Positions 63,786 through 64,000 of a stretch of 64,000 nt of DNA are shown in pieces; position 1 is the stretch's first letter, and each line of letters begins with the position of its first letter. The position numbers and the translations under genes are program-made. The stretch comes from Myxococcaceae bacterium (lineage in GTDB: Bacteria > Myxococcota_A > Polyangia > Polyangiales > Ga0077539): the NCBI GenBank assembly GCA_004297725.1, contig SCUS01000160.1:131615-195614 (forward strand), in the 5' to 3' direction. The notes below the pieces were generated by a model. It worked only from the letters and a program-made list of their open reading frames with translations, was not told the origin of the DNA and made no database searches.

Positions 63786-64000
63786 ACGTCGCGCCTCGCC
63801 CGGGCTCGCTCTCGACCTGGATCGTCCCTCGCATCTGGTGGACCAGCTCGGCCGCGATCGCCAGCCCGAGGCCTGCGCCGCCCCCGCCAGCCCCCCGGGT
63901 GCGCGCCTCGTCCGCGCGGAAGAAGCGCTCGAAGACCTGGGGCAGGTGCTCCGGGGCGATGCCCACCCCGTCGTCGGCGACCCGCAGCACGGCGTGCTGG
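63763..64000 (-). CDS. Sensor histidine kinase, C-terminal part (truncated by window edge)
   Basis: VLRVADDGVGIAPEHLPQVFERFFRADEARTRGAGGGGAGLGLAIAAELVHQMRGTIQVESEPGRGATFTVRLPR (HATPase N/G boxes). Confidence 0.93.
   Translation of the reverse strand, partial: QHAVLRVADDGVGIAPEHLPQVFERFFRADEARTRGAGGGGAGLGLAIAAELVHQMRGTIQVESEPGRGATFTVRLPR

Overview
This is a 64 kb, very GC-rich chromosomal window. It looks myxobacterial/deltaproteobacterial: PEGA-domain and Cys-rich lipoproteins, a MYXO-CTERM-like tail, a Ser/Thr kinase and many secreted proteins. I support about 50 protein-coding genes on both strands and saw no rRNA, tRNA, CRISPR array or transposase. Conserved anchors are ClpB, ArgS, Maf, a BatD/BatE pair, a haloalkane dehalogenase-like hydrolase, a beta-propeller lipoprotein, a YfhO-like membrane protein, DUF2237, DUF2786 and DUF1517-like proteins, and histidine kinases. 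Two loci stand out. (1) 10690-13907(-) holds a two-gene, start/stop-overlapping pair: a P-loop ATPase, then a protein with an inactive-STAND-like N-terminus and TPR-like repeats, reminiscent of NTP-dependent conflict or signalling modules. (2) 43079-51125 is a circularly permuted ATP-grasp / alpha-E / transglutaminase cluster. One member fuses a class-II glutamine-amidotransferase-like domain to a transglutaminase; the catalytic N-terminal Cys is replaced by Thr25 behind a 24-residue extension. The window also contains several families of long intergenic inverted repeats (about 29697-29984 with a short relative at 53059-53125; about 38109-38373 and 44558-44746), a 42-43 bp tandem repeat, and a decayed flavin oxidoreductase remnant. 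All assignments come from reading the sequence and recalled family motifs. No database search was run.
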